64,000 nucleotides of DNA from Nonomuraea maritima (GTDB taxonomy: Bacteria > Actinomycetota > Actinomycetes > Streptosporangiales > Streptosporangiaceae). The stretch is taken from contig NZ_FNFB01000005.1 of the NCBI RefSeq assembly GCF_900100395.1, forward strand, positions 124,001 to 188,000. The letters are read 5' to 3'. Made by a program: the position numbers and the translations under genes. A model generated the notes under the pieces. It was given only the letters and a program-made list of their open reading frames with translations, was not told the origin of the DNA and did not search any database. Shown in pieces: positions 41,797 through 50,775 of the stretch (positions are counted from its first letter, which is position 1; each line of letters opens with the position of its first letter).

Positions 41797-42677
41797 TCTC
41801 TGAATCGGCCGGCCAGGTCGAGTAGGTGCTGATCGCTCGTGGCGGTGTGCTGGAGGTCGAGGATGATCTCGTCGACCCCGGCCGCCGCCACGGTGGCGAG
41901 ATAGGCCGACAGTTCGGCGACCGTGCCGCTGCGCGGCAGGGTGCCCTCGTCGGTGACGATCGGGTTGGCGCGCAGGATCATGCGCAGCCCGCCGGGGTCG
42001 CGGCCGGCCTCCTCGGCGCTCCGGCACACCGTCCGCCACATCGCGGTGAGGACCGGCACCGGCAGCGACGCCGTGAGCCAGCCGTCGGCGCGGCGGCCGA
42101 CGCGGCGCAGCGCCGCCTCGGTGAAACCGGCCAGCAGGATCGGCGGACGGCGGGCCGGCTTGGGCTCGATGTGGCTGGGCGCGATCGTCCACAGGTCGTG
42201 CTCGAACGCCACCGGGTCGGTCGTCCAGACGGCCTCCAGCGCGTCGAGGACGGCTTCGTAACGCTTGGCGCGGCCTTCCCACGGCACGCCGGCGGCGGCG
42301 TACTCGTCGGAGGACCAGCCGAGACCGAAGCCCGCGTCGAGGCGGCCGCCGCTCAGGTGGTCGATCGTGGTGAGCGAGCGGGCCAGCACCACCGGCGGGT
42401 ACCAGCAGGCGTTGAGCGCGCTCGTGCCGAGGCGTACGGCGGAGGTGGCCGAGGCGGCCACCGACAGGACCGCGAACGGGTCGAGGAACACCCGGTGCGC
42501 GTCGGGGACGCGGCCGTCGCCGCCCGGGTAGCGGTCCTTCGGCCGCAGCGGGGTCATCAGCCGGTCGCCCGCCCACAGGCTGTCGAAGCCCATGGCCTCG
42601 GCCTCACGCGCGACCGTGAGCACGCTGGACAACTGGGCGAAGACCCCGTACTGCGGAACGGCCAGCCCGATGCGCAT
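41766..42677 (-). CDS. LLM-class F420-dependent oxidoreductase
   Basis: A 303-residue TIM-barrel of the luciferase-like monooxygenase family ([13 protein letters not shown] start, [24 protein letters not shown] in the middle, the typical RLxLGxGxGW-like block). In actinobacteria most such enzymes use coenzyme F420; the substrate is unknown. It starts 3 bp after the stop of the SAM methyltransferase gene, so the two are in one operon. The C-terminus overlaps tpx by 31 bp on the other strand. Confidence 0.88.
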   Translation of the reverse strand: MRIGLAVPQYGVFAQLSSVLTVAREAEAMGFDSLWAGDRLMTPLRPKDRYPGGDGRVPDAHRVFLDPFAVLSVAASATSAVRLGTSALNACWYPPVVLARSLTTIDHLSGGRLDAGFGLGWSSDEYAAAGVPWEGRAKRYEAVLDALEAVWTTDPVAFEHDLWTIAPSHIEPKPARRPPILLAGFTEAALRRVGRRADGWLTASLPVPVLTAMWRTVCRSAEEAGRDPGGLRMILRANPIVTDEGTLPRSGTVAELSAYLATVAAAGVDEIILDLQHTATSDQHLLDLAGRFRDHLSTASTAS

Positions 42678-42680
42678 ATG

Positions 42681-43481
42681 TCAGACCTTTCTCCCCACGC
42701 CACACAGGATGAGCGACGACTCGGGGCCGTCGACGAAGTCGATCGTGTCGGTCTGCTCGGGACGCCACTCGGGCAGCCACGCCACGCCGGGATCGACCAG
42801 CTCGAACCCCTCGAACAGTTCCTTGATCCTGTCACGGCTGCGCAGGATCAGCGGGGAGTTGGCGCTCCGGTAGACCTCGGTGCCCTTGCCGACGGCGGCG
42901 GCGCGCGCGTCGCTGGTGCCGTGCGACATGACGAGGTAGCTGCCGGGGGCCATGGCCTCGCGCAGGGCGGCGACGATCTCGTCGGGACGCTCGGCCTCGG
43001 TGACGAAGTGCATGATGGCGACCAGCAGCACCCCGACCGGGCGGCTGAAGTCGATCGCGGCCCGCACGCCGGGGTCGTTGATGATGGCGTCGGGCTTGCG
43101 CAGGTCGCCCTCGACCACGGTGGTGCCGTCCTGGCCCGCGAGCAGCGCCCTCGCGTGCACGAGCACCACGGGGTCGCGGTCGACGTAGACGACGCTCGAC
43201 CCGGGGGCCACCTCCGCGGCCACCTCGTGCACGTTGCTCTGGGTGGGCAGGCCGGTGCCGATGTCGAGGAACTGCCGGACGCCGGCCCGGGCGAGGTGGC
43301 GCACCGCCCGGCCGAGGAACGACCGGTTGGCCCGCGCGGCGGCGCGGAGCTCGGGAGCGACCTTCAGGAGCTCCTCGGCGGCCTCGCGGTCGGCCGGGAA
43401 GTGGTCCTTGCCGCCGAGGTAGTAGTCGTAGAGTCGGGCCACGCTGGGTGTGTTCGGATCGAAACCGAGCTCCCGGTTCAA
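42681..43481 (-). CDS. SAM-dependent methyltransferase (PF04672 type)
   Basis: A 266-residue methyltransferase of the actinobacterial group that begins with NTPSVARLYDYYLGGKDHFPADREAA. The SAM motif is FLDIGTGLPTQSNVHEV, with VVYVDRDPVVL and the active region VGVLLVAIMHFV. Substrates of the family are unknown. TTG at 43481 is taken as start: it is in frame, preceded by GGGGGA and reads MNRELGFDPN; another TTG at 43496 is possible. The upstream ATG at 43485 is out of frame. It is cotranscribed with the LLM gene. Confidence 0.85.
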   Translation of the reverse strand: MNRELGFDPNTPSVARLYDYYLGGKDHFPADREAAEELLKVAPELRAAARANRSFLGRAVRHLARAGVRQFLDIGTGLPTQSNVHEVAAEVAPGSSVVYVDRDPVVLVHARALLAGQDGTTVVEGDLRKPDAIINDPGVRAAIDFSRPVGVLLVAIMHFVTEAERPDEIVAALREAMAPGSYLVMSHGTSDARAAAVGKGTEVYRSANSPLILRSRDRIKELFEGFELVDPGVAWLPEWRPEQTDTIDFVDGPESSLILCGVGRKV

Positions 43482-43571
43482 GCATCCCCCGATCAATGTC
43501 GAACGATCTTCATCCGGATTGTACGCAGTCGTACCGACAGGTGACGGTCCTTCGCGATCTAGGCTGGTGGG

Positions 43572-44318
43572 GTGGATGACACCGGAGTGTCCGTACGGGT
43601 TCCCGGCACCGTCCGGCGGATCGTGTCGCTGGTGCCGTCGCTGACCGAGTCGGTCGCGGCCACCCTGCCCGACGCGCTGGTGGGCGCCACCGACTGGTGC
43701 TCGCACCCCGCCGGCCTCGACGTGGCGCGGGTCCGCGGCACGAAGAACCCCGACCTGGACGCGGTGCGGCGGCTGCGGCCCGACGTGGTCCTGGCCAACT
43801 TCGAGGAGAACCGCCCGCAGGACATCGAGGCCCTGCGCGCGTCCGGGCTCGCGGTGTGGGTCACCCGCATCCTGACGCTGGAGCAGGCGTTCGACTCGCT
43901 GGCGCGGATGTTCACGCAGGCGTGCCGCACCGAGCCGCCCGCCTGGCTGGACATGGCGCGGGAGGCGTGGCGCGAGCCGTGCACGGGGCCCAGGAGAACG
44001 GCGGTCGTGCCGATCTGGCGCCGCCCCTGGATGGTGGTGGGCCGCGACACGTTCACCGGCGACGTGCTGCGCCACCTCGGCGTGGACAACCTGTACGCCG
44101 GCCACCCTGAGCGCTACCCGAAGGTCCCGCTCGACGAGCTGAACGGGCGGCGTCCCGACGTGGTGGTGCTGCCCGACGAGCCGTACGCGTTCAGCTCCGC
44201 CGACGGCCCCGAGGCGTTCCCCGGCCTGACCTGCGCCCTGGTCAGCGGCAGGCTGCTCACCTGGTACGGCCCCTCCCTGGTCGAGGCGCCCGCCCTGCTG
44301 CGCCGCGCACTCGCATGA
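43572..44318 (+). CDS. helical-backbone metal receptor-like (BtuF/TroA) protein without signal
   Basis: A 248-residue protein with the periplasmic-binding class III fold: RRIVSLVPSLTESVAATLP, an AxxLVGxTDWCxHP segment and a long connecting helix, as in cobalamin and iron-siderophore receptors. It lacks a signal peptide or lipobox, so it would stay in the cytoplasm, which occurs in several actinobacterial homologues. Its ligand is unknown. The GTG start lies 6 bp after TAGGCT (43560-43565). No permease or ATPase genes of that class are adjacent. It converges with the sugar permease operon with a 9-bp gap. Confidence 0.8.
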   Translation: MDDTGVSVRVPGTVRRIVSLVPSLTESVAATLPDALVGATDWCSHPAGLDVARVRGTKNPDLDAVRRLRPDVVLANFEENRPQDIEALRASGLAVWVTRILTLEQAFDSLARMFTQACRTEPPAWLDMAREAWREPCTGPRRTAVVPIWRRPWMVVGRDTFTGDVLRHLGVDNLYAGHPERYPKVPLDELNGRRPDVVVLPDEPYAFSSADGPEAFPGLTCALVSGRLLTWYGPSLVEAPALLRRALA

Positions 44319-44327
44319 GCGGGTCGG

Positions 44328-45194
44328 CTATCCCTTCTCCGCCCCCGCGGTGAGGCCCTCGGTCAGCAGCCGTTCGCCGGCGAAGAACACGATCACGATG
44401 GGCAGCGTGAGCACCACCGAGCCCGCCATGAGGACCGTCGTCGGGATCTCGATGCTCCCGGCGAGCTGCGACAGGCCCAGGGAGACCGTCCAGTTCTCCC
44501 GCCGGTCGACGAGGAACAGCAGGGCGAACAGGAACTCGTTCCAGGCGATCATGAACGCGTAGAGGCCGGTCGCCATCAGCGCGGGCTTCGACAGCGGCAG
44601 CACCACCCGCCAGATGGTCGACAGCGTCGTGCACCCGTCGATCGCGGCCGCCTCCTCGACGCTGCGCGGCACGGTCTCGAAGTAGTTGCGCAGCATGTAG
44701 ACCGTGACGGGCACCGTCTGTGCGATGTAAACGAGCACGAGACCGGCGAGCGAGCCGCGCAGCCTGATCATCGTGAAGAACACGAACAGCGGGATGGCCA
44801 GCACGATCGCCGGGAACAGGTAGACGGCCAGGAACAGGAAGTGCACCTGTCGCCGGCCGAAGAACCGCAGGCGGGCGACCGCGTACGCGCCCGGGATCGA
44901 GATCAGCAGCGTGACCGCCACCGACGCGACCGACACGATGGCGCTGTTCCTGAGGAACGTCAGGAAACCCTGCCGGGTCAGCACGTCCGCGTAGGTGTCC
45001 AGGGTGAAGGCGCGCGGCCACAGTGAGCCGGGGTCGAGGATGAGCTCCTGGATGTCGCGTACGGACAGCGTCACCATGTAGAAGAACGGGAAAGCGGTGA
45101 TCACGAAGAGGAACGCGATCACCACCGGTCTGAGCACCCGGAACAGGCCGCGCTCGAACCTGTCGCGGCTCATGGGCCGCTCACCCCTGCTCAT
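44328..45194 (-). CDS. carbohydrate ABC transporter permease, MalG type
   Basis: A 288-residue permease with six helices, an EAA loop (SVEEAAAIDGCTTLSTIW) and the C-terminal LTAGAEKG. The ATG at 45194 has a GGGAGGCGAG site and overlaps the end of the preceding permease gene by 14 bp; an internal ATG at 45173 is possible. Third gene of the third sugar importer in this window. Confidence 0.92.
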   Translation of the reverse strand: MSRGERPMSRDRFERGLFRVLRPVVIAFLFVITAFPFFYMVTLSVRDIQELILDPGSLWPRAFTLDTYADVLTRQGFLTFLRNSAIVSVASVAVTLLISIPGAYAVARLRFFGRRQVHFLFLAVYLFPAIVLAIPLFVFFTMIRLRGSLAGLVLVYIAQTVPVTVYMLRNYFETVPRSVEEAAAIDGCTTLSTIWRVVLPLSKPALMATGLYAFMIAWNEFLFALLFLVDRRENWTVSLGLSQLAGSIEIPTTVLMAGSVVLTLPIVIVFFAGERLLTEGLTAGAEKG

Positions 45195-46092
45195 GCTCGC
45201 CTCCCGCGAAGAACCGGAGATAGACGGCCAGGAAGACGACCAGGACGACCGCCAGCACGATCGCCTGCGCCGCCGAGGCCCCGATGTCGGCGCGCGCGGT
45301 GAGGAAGTTGTAGACCCGCACGCTGACCACCTCGGTGCCGGCGCCGCCGCCGGTCAGCAGGTAGATGTCGTCGAACTTGGTGAAGGTGAACACGAACCGC
45401 AGCACCGACAGCAGCGCGATGATCCGCCACAGCTGGGGGAGCACGACGTAACGGAACCGCTGCGTGGGCGTCGCGCCGTCGACCACCGCGGCCTCGTCCA
45501 GCTCGCGGGGCAGCGCCTGCAGCCGGGCCAGCAGGAACAGGAACGCGAACGGGAAGTACCGCCACGCCTCGAACGCGATCACCGTCAGCAGCGCGACCGG
45601 CACCCGCAGGCCGAGGAACTCGCCGTGGGTTTGGCTGAGGAACGCGATCGGCTCGGCGAGCCAGGTGTTGACGATGCCGTACTGGGGGTTGAGCATCGTC
45701 TCCCACAGGAACGCCGCGGCGACGACCGGGGCCACGTACGGGATGAGGATCGAGGCCCGCACCACGAGCCGGCCCCTGAACCTGTCGCGCAGCGCGAGCG
45801 CCGCGACCAGCCCGAGGGCGATCGACAGGGCCGTTCCCGCGACGGTGTAGATGAGCGTGTTGACCAGCGACGACCAGAAGCCAGGCTCGGAGACGACGTA
45901 CGCGAAGTTCGCGAACGAGTAGTTGGCGAACAACCCCACCCGCCGAATGTTGATCAGCCGCACGTCCTGGAACGCCAGCATGACGGCCCACAGCAGCGGC
46001 AGCACCACCACGACGAGCGTGATGACCAGCGTGGGCGAGATGAGCAGCAGTCCCGCGCGGTTCTCCCGCTGCCGCAACGTGCGCGGGCTCAT
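45181..46092 (-). CDS. carbohydrate ABC transporter permease, MalF type
   Basis: A 303-residue permease with six helices and an EAA loop (ELDEAAVVDGATPTQRF). The start codon overlaps the stop of the binding-protein gene by one base, showing translational coupling. It pairs with the MalG-type permease downstream. No ATPase is encoded in the operon. Confidence 0.92.
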   Translation of the reverse strand: MSPRTLRQRENRAGLLLISPTLVITLVVVVLPLLWAVMLAFQDVRLINIRRVGLFANYSFANFAYVVSEPGFWSSLVNTLIYTVAGTALSIALGLVAALALRDRFRGRLVVRASILIPYVAPVVAAAFLWETMLNPQYGIVNTWLAEPIAFLSQTHGEFLGLRVPVALLTVIAFEAWRYFPFAFLFLLARLQALPRELDEAAVVDGATPTQRFRYVVLPQLWRIIALLSVLRFVFTFTKFDDIYLLTGGGAGTEVVSVRVYNFLTARADIGASAAQAIVLAVVLVVFLAVYLRFFAGGEHEQG

Positions 46093-47447
46093 CAGCGGAT
46101 CCCCCGCTTGATGGTCTCGACCTCCGAGGTGGCCCGGGCGGCGGCGGCCTGCGGGGTCATGGAGCCGTCGACGATCGCGCTCAGCGCCTTGGGCACGGGC
46201 AGCTCGCCCATCGTCGCGCCGACCAGCTTGCCCTGGCCCTGCGGGATGCCCCACCGGGCGAACGTGTCGGGGCTCGTGCGCAGCGCGTCGAGCACGTCGG
46301 CGGGGTAGACGTCGACGAGCGGCCGCTTGACGTCGACCCCGGCGGGCATCCGCTCCCACGCCTCGGCGAAGGTCGTGCGGGTCGGCACCTTGCCCTCCGG
46401 CGCCATGCCGATCCAGCGCTCGTAACCCTCGTTCATCATGTACGAGACGAACGCGGTGGACGCGGCCGTGTTGCCGCCTCTGACGAGTGCCCAGGAGACG
46501 ATCTCGCCGTACTGTGCGGGGGCCTTGCCGTCGGGGCCCTTGAGCGCGGTCACGACCCCGGTGTTCTCGGCCAGCCACTGCGGGTTCGACCGGCACTCGG
46601 GGCAGCTCGGCAGCGCGTCCTTCCGCAGGCCCGCCAGCTCGTCGAGGATGAACGACGACCAGATCGTCATGGCGGCCCTGCCGGCGAAGTAGGTGGCCCG
46701 CGTGGAGTCGACGTCCTGCCGGCCCTTGACGGAGTAGTCGGAGGCGAGCTTGGCGTAGAAGCCGAACGCCCGCACGCACTGCGGCGAGTCGAGGGTGATG
46801 GTGCCGGCCCTGTCCACGAGCTCGCAGCCGTTGGCGAGGGCGACGTGCTCGAAGCTCTGGGCGGTGAACGAGTCGCGCGGCGCGATGGCGAGTGTGATGC
46901 CGGCGACCCCGCCGGTGTTCAGCTTCGCCGCGGCCGTCTCCAGCGCCTCGTACGTGTCGGGCGGCCGCAGCCCCGCCTTCTCGAACAGGTCCTTGCGGTA
47001 GAGGATGAGCTGCGCCCACCCGTCGCTCGGCACCGCGAGCAGCGTGCCGCCCGACGAGTCGAGCTCGAGCGCGCGGCGGGAGAACGTGTCGCGCCCGAGC
47101 CGGTCGACGATCCGGCCGGGCGATTCGGTGTCGAGCAGGTCGTTGGCCTCCAGCTCGCGTACGGAGGCGAGCGGCAGCGCGCCGATGACGTCGGGCAGGT
47201 CGTCGGCCGCCGCGGCCGCGGTGATGGTCTGGCTGAACTGGTCCTCGGCCACGCCGACGAGCTTCACCTTGATCCCGGTCCTGCGGGTGAACTCGTCGAC
47301 GACGGCGTTCTGGACGGCCATCCGGTCCTCGAGGTTCTCCGCGGTCCAGACGGTGATCTCGTTGGCGGACTCCCGTCCGCCGGCGCATGACAGACAGGCG
47401 GCGGCCAGCAGGACGGCGGAGAGGACGGCGGTCACCCTGGTCGGCAT
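46092..47447 (-). CDS. sugar ABC transporter substrate-binding lipoprotein
   Basis: A 451-residue family 1 solute-binding protein: lipoprotein signal with lipobox LSC (LLAAACLSCAGG), then a domain starting EITVWTAENLEDRMAVQNAV. Two cysteines in SCPECRSNPQW suggest a disulfide. GGAGGAG lies 8 bp before the ATG at 47447, which starts the signal peptide. The operon is divergent from catabolic genes for a sugar derivative (isomerase and GH63 hydrolase at 48.5-50.7 kb), so a glycosyl-glycerate or related solute is a candidate ligand; this is an inference from context. Confidence 0.92.
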   Translation of the reverse strand: MPTRVTAVLSAVLLAAACLSCAGGRESANEITVWTAENLEDRMAVQNAVVDEFTRRTGIKVKLVGVAEDQFSQTITAAAAADDLPDVIGALPLASVRELEANDLLDTESPGRIVDRLGRDTFSRRALELDSSGGTLLAVPSDGWAQLILYRKDLFEKAGLRPPDTYEALETAAAKLNTGGVAGITLAIAPRDSFTAQSFEHVALANGCELVDRAGTITLDSPQCVRAFGFYAKLASDYSVKGRQDVDSTRATYFAGRAAMTIWSSFILDELAGLRKDALPSCPECRSNPQWLAENTGVVTALKGPDGKAPAQYGEIVSWALVRGGNTAASTAFVSYMMNEGYERWIGMAPEGKVPTRTTFAEAWERMPAGVDVKRPLVDVYPADVLDALRTSPDTFARWGIPQGQGKLVGATMGELPVPKALSAIVDGSMTPQAAAARATSEVETIKRGIR

Positions 47448-47480
47448 CACACGCTCCTCCGGTTCCCGGGACACCCGCCC

Positions 47481-47816
47481 TCACCCGGGGTGGGCGAGGT
47501 TCCCGTGATGGCCATCGGGACGCCAGCTGTTCATCACGCGGTTCTCGATCACGATCTCCACGCCGCGGGTTCCGGCGTGGTCGACCAAAGGGTCTTCGGC
47601 CGGTTTCACGTTCTCGCGCATTGGCCGGCCGGGTGAAATGCGCCGGACCCTATCGCGTTCGGCCTCGGCAGAAGAATCTACCTTGATGTGATTTCTGTCA
47701 TCCTGCGACGGCCGGCCGGCGACTTCGAGCACTTCGGCATCCCCTTTCCTGGCCCGCATCGCCAGGTCGGCAAGGTCGTTTTCCGGAAGACACGTAGTCA
47801 GGAACCCCAATTTCAT
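47481..47816 (-). pseudogene. sugar phosphate isomerase/epimerase, internally deleted and truncated
   Basis: The N-terminus MKLGFLTTCLPE and the later VDHAGTRGVEIVIENRVMN and WRPDGHHGNLAH segments both match TIM-barrel sugar isomerases, but about 60-70 residues expected between them are missing and the frame stops just after, where homologues continue for 130 residues with the metal site. The DNA keeps one open frame. It sits directly upstream of the binding-protein gene, on the same strand, where an intact isomerase would be a normal operon member. Confidence 0.7.
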
Positions 47817-47844
47817 CAGTCACACCCCCGAGGGAAAGTCGTAG

Positions 47845-47925
47845 ACTTACGCCTGTTACGTGCGCAACTAAGGTTTGTAAAGAATCGTCAAGCGTTCGAC
47901 TCCTGTCTGATCAGAATGCGTAAGT
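47845..47925. promoter_or_regulatory. operator candidates between divergent sugar genes
   Basis: GTTACGTGCGCAAC (47855-47868) is an imperfect 14-bp palindrome (10 of 14 symmetric). ACTTACGC (47845-47852) and GCGTAAGT (47918-47925) form an exact inverted repeat 65 bp apart. The region separates the importer side from the catabolic side and is AT-richer than its surroundings. Confidence 0.45.
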
Positions 47926-47932
47926 GTGGAAA

Positions 47933-48541
47933 ATGCGCGTCATCGCCACTGAAGCGCCAGGTCAGGTCCTCGTGGGGCCTGCCCCACTCGTGCCCGGATC
48001 GGTCCGAGTTCGCACTCTTTACTCGGGAATGTCCGCAGGCACGGAAATGACCACGTATCGTGGGACAAACCCCTGCTTCAGTCATAAGTGGGGCAACGTG
48101 CGCCGACTCTTCGTTGAAGGACAGACGCACGCCCACCCGCTGACAGGCGTCTTCGCCCACGCAGGGGCCATCGCGCTCGACGTCGCCGCCATATCCAGCC
48201 GGTTCGAGCCGGCCAGGCAGTTCGGCGCAGCCGAGACGTGCGACGTGCGCCAGGGCTCGATCGCAGCGTTCATGCGCGACCGGGCCGGGAGCGCCGACAC
48301 CGTCGTCGAACTCAGCGAGAGCAACGCCGCTCGCCACGAGGAGTTTCACTCGTGGCCGTCGCAGCGGTGGGACGTCGAACGTCCGCAGCGCACCTTCATG
48401 GAGCTCGTCCACCACGGCGAGGCCGACGCGCGCAAGCTCGTCAGCCACGTCATGCCCGTCGACCGGGCCGCCGAGGCGTTCGATCTGCTCGACCATCACC
48501 CATCCGAAATTCTCCAGCTCGTCTTCGAATTTGAGGAGTGA
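47933..48541 (+). pseudogene. Zn-dependent medium-chain dehydrogenase with internal deletions
   Basis: Only 202 codons remain of a gene usually about 340 codons long. The N-terminal RTLYSGMSAGTEMTTYRGTNP block, a middle fragment resembling the end of the NAD-binding domain (ADTVVELSESNAA) and the C-terminal RTFMELVHHGEAD and LVSHVMPVDRAAEAFDLLD block match the family, but the catalytic zinc ligands and the GxGxxG nucleotide loop are lost. The frame is still open and joined to the isomerase gene by 4 bp, so it may be translated as a non-functional product. It probably encoded a sugar or sugar-acid dehydrogenase. Confidence 0.72.
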
Positions 48542-48545
48542 CACA

Positions 48546-49331
48546 GTGAAGCTCGCCGTACAGGAGCAACTTCTGCCTGGCCGCACACTGCAGGAGAAGT
48601 TCGCGTTCGCGGTGGACGCCGGTTTCGACGCCATCGAGTTGCGCGGCAAAGGCGACTTCCATTTCGCGGGCCGCCTGACCGAGCTGAAGCGAGCGCTCGC
48701 CGACGGGGTGGTCATGCCCACCGTCTGCGTCGACATGCCGCACTCCATCGGCGACTTCGACCCGGCCAGGCGCACCGACGCGATCCAGCAGCTGCGCTCG
48801 CAGCTCACGGTGATCGCCGAGCTGGGCGGCATCGGGGTCACGACCCCGGCCTCGTACGGTCAGTTCTCCCGCACGCTGCCGCCGTTCGAGCCGCCGCGCA
48901 CACCCCAGCAGGACCGCGAGGTGCTCGCGGAGGCGCTCGGCATCCTGGGTGAGCACGCGCACCGCAACGGCGTCCTCATCATGCTGGAGCCGCTCAACCG
49001 CTACGAGAACCACATGGTCAACACGCTGGCCGAGGCCGTGTCCTACTGCACGACGGACTCGATCAGGGTCGTCGGCGACACGTACCACATGAACATCGAG
49101 GAGGACGACCCCTGCCGCTCGCTGGTGGAGGCCGCCCCCTACCTCGCCCACATGCAGATCAGCGAGTCCAACAGGAACCAGCCCGGCACCGGTCACCTCG
49201 ACTGGGGCGCCCAGCTGGCCACGCTCGACGCCATCGGCTACGACGGCTACCTCGCCCTCGACTGCCGCCTGCGAGGGGAGCCCGAGATCGTGCTTCCCCA
49301 GACCGCCACCTTTGTCAGGAAATACCTATGA
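48546..49331 (+). CDS. sugar phosphate isomerase/epimerase (TIM barrel)
   Basis: A 261-residue xylose-isomerase-like TIM barrel. Metal-site segments are MLEPLNRYENHMVNT (Glu), VVGDTYHMNIEEDD (Asp, His), HMQISESNRNQPGTGHLDWG (His, Glu) and LALDCRLRGEP. Members are sugar or sugar-acid isomerases/epimerases such as D-tagatose 3-epimerase, hydroxypyruvate isomerase or inosose-type enzymes; the substrate is unknown. GTG start at 48546 with GAGGAG 8 bp upstream. It overlaps the GH63 gene by 4 bp, which argues for a shared pathway. Confidence 0.88.
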   Translation: MKLAVQEQLLPGRTLQEKFAFAVDAGFDAIELRGKGDFHFAGRLTELKRALADGVVMPTVCVDMPHSIGDFDPARRTDAIQQLRSQLTVIAELGGIGVTTPASYGQFSRTLPPFEPPRTPQQDREVLAEALGILGEHAHRNGVLIMLEPLNRYENHMVNTLAEAVSYCTTDSIRVVGDTYHMNIEEDDPCRSLVEAAPYLAHMQISESNRNQPGTGHLDWGAQLATLDAIGYDGYLALDCRLRGEPEIVLPQTATFVRKYL

Positions 49332-50659
49332 TCCTCCGTGAAGCCGTGCGTGTTCTGGTGAACAACTGGGACGGCGGCCATACGGTCCCGTCCCGTCGGC
49401 TCTACCCCCACCAGTGGAGCTGGGACTCCGCCTTCATCGCCATCGGCAACGCCCGCCTGTCGCCCCGCCGGGCCCGTACGGAGCTGCTGTCGCTGTTCGG
49501 CGCGCAGTGGCACGACGGCCGGGTGCCGCACATCGTGTTCAACCCGCAGGTGCCCGAGGCCGCGTACTTCCCCGGGCCCGCGTTCTGGGGCGTGCGCGCG
49601 CCGTCCGGGTCGGCGACCTCGGGGATCGTGCAGCCGCCCGTGCACGCCCTGGCCGCGTGGAAGACGTACGAGGCCGATCCCGACCTCGGGTTCCTGCACC
49701 GGCTCTACCCGCGGCTGGTGGCGCAGCAGGAGTTCCTGCGCGCGCACCGGCGTGGCCGCGACGGGCTGATCTCGATCGTGCACCCCTGGGAGTCGGGCAT
49801 GGACAACAGCCCGGCCTGGGACGAGCCGCTGCGGCACGTCGAGACGGCGAACGTCGGCTTCGTCCGTAAGGACCTCGACGCCATCTGCGCCGACGAGCGG
49901 CCCACCGACGACGACTACGAGCGCTACATCGCCCTCGCCCTCGCCTACCGCGAGTCCGGCTACCTCGACGCCGGGGACTTCCAGATCGAGGACCCGCTGT
50001 TCAACGTCGCGTACGCCGTCGCCGAGCACGCCCTCGCGCGGATCGCTCACGAGCTCGGGCTCGACCCCGAGCCGCACGAGCGCGAGGCCGCCGCGATGAC
50101 CGCGGCCCTGACCCACCAGCTCTTCGACGGCGCCCTGTTCCAGCCGCGCGACGCGCGCACCGGGCGGCTCATCCGCTCCGCCAGCGTCGCCGGGCTGACG
50201 CCGCTGCTGCTGCCCGGCCTGCCCGGCAAGGTGGCCGACACGCTGATCGACACCGCGCTCGACCTGTTCTCCCTGAAGGACGGCCTGCTGCCCAGCTACT
50301 CGCCTGCCGCCGCCGGGTTCGACGCGGCCCGCTACTGGCGCGGCCCGAGCTGGATCAACCTCGACTGGCTCGTCTGGCAGGGACTCAAGGACCGCCGTCC
50401 CGAACTGGCCACGGGCCTGGCCGACGGCATGCTGTGCGCCGCGGCGCACGCGGGGCTGCGCGAGTACTTCGACCCCGCCACCGGACGCGGCCACGGCAGC
50501 CGCGACTTCAGCTGGTCGGCCGCGCTCGTCCTCGATCTCGTCGCTGAGCACGGCATGAAGAGCGTGCCGGCGGCCGGCCGCGACATCGGTCAGGAACTGA
50601 GGTGCTTCGGCGAAGCCGACCACGTTGCCGACCGCGTTGCCGATCAGGTGCCGGCGTAG
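49328..50659 (+). CDS. GH63-family hydrolase, probable glucosylglycerate hydrolase
   Basis: A 443-residue (alpha/alpha)6-barrel enzyme with the GH63/mannosylglycerate-hydrolase signatures YPHQWSWDSAFIAIG, HPWESGMDNSPAWD, YWRGPSWINLDWLV and LREYFDPATGRGHGSRDFSWS. The Asp and Glu of the first and last blocks are the expected catalytic pair region. Size and motifs fit the mycobacterial glucosylglycerate hydrolase, which cleaves glucosylglycerate to glucose and glycerate. The gpgS gene for the first step of glucosylglycerate synthesis is 117 bp downstream, which supports this substrate; mannosylglycerate remains possible. No signal peptide, so the substrate must be cytoplasmic or imported. Starts in an ATGA overlap with the isomerase gene. 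Confidence 0.85.
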   Translation: MILREAVRVLVNNWDGGHTVPSRRLYPHQWSWDSAFIAIGNARLSPRRARTELLSLFGAQWHDGRVPHIVFNPQVPEAAYFPGPAFWGVRAPSGSATSGIVQPPVHALAAWKTYEADPDLGFLHRLYPRLVAQQEFLRAHRRGRDGLISIVHPWESGMDNSPAWDEPLRHVETANVGFVRKDLDAICADERPTDDDYERYIALALAYRESGYLDAGDFQIEDPLFNVAYAVAEHALARIAHELGLDPEPHEREAAAMTAALTHQLFDGALFQPRDARTGRLIRSASVAGLTPLLLPGLPGKVADTLIDTALDLFSLKDGLLPSYSPAAAGFDAARYWRGPSWINLDWLVWQGLKDRRPELATGLADGMLCAAAHAGLREYFDPATGRGHGSRDFSWSAALVLDLVAEHGMKSVPAAGRDIGQELRCFGEADHVADRVADQVPA

Positions 50660-50775
50660 CAGCCCGCCGCGCCCGATCGCCTGGTACGGGAGCCACTCGC
50701 GCGTCGCACAAACATGTTCGTTACCCCTGTTCACGGGCAGAAAGCCGTGATGCTCACGGATGGGGGGCGAACTGC

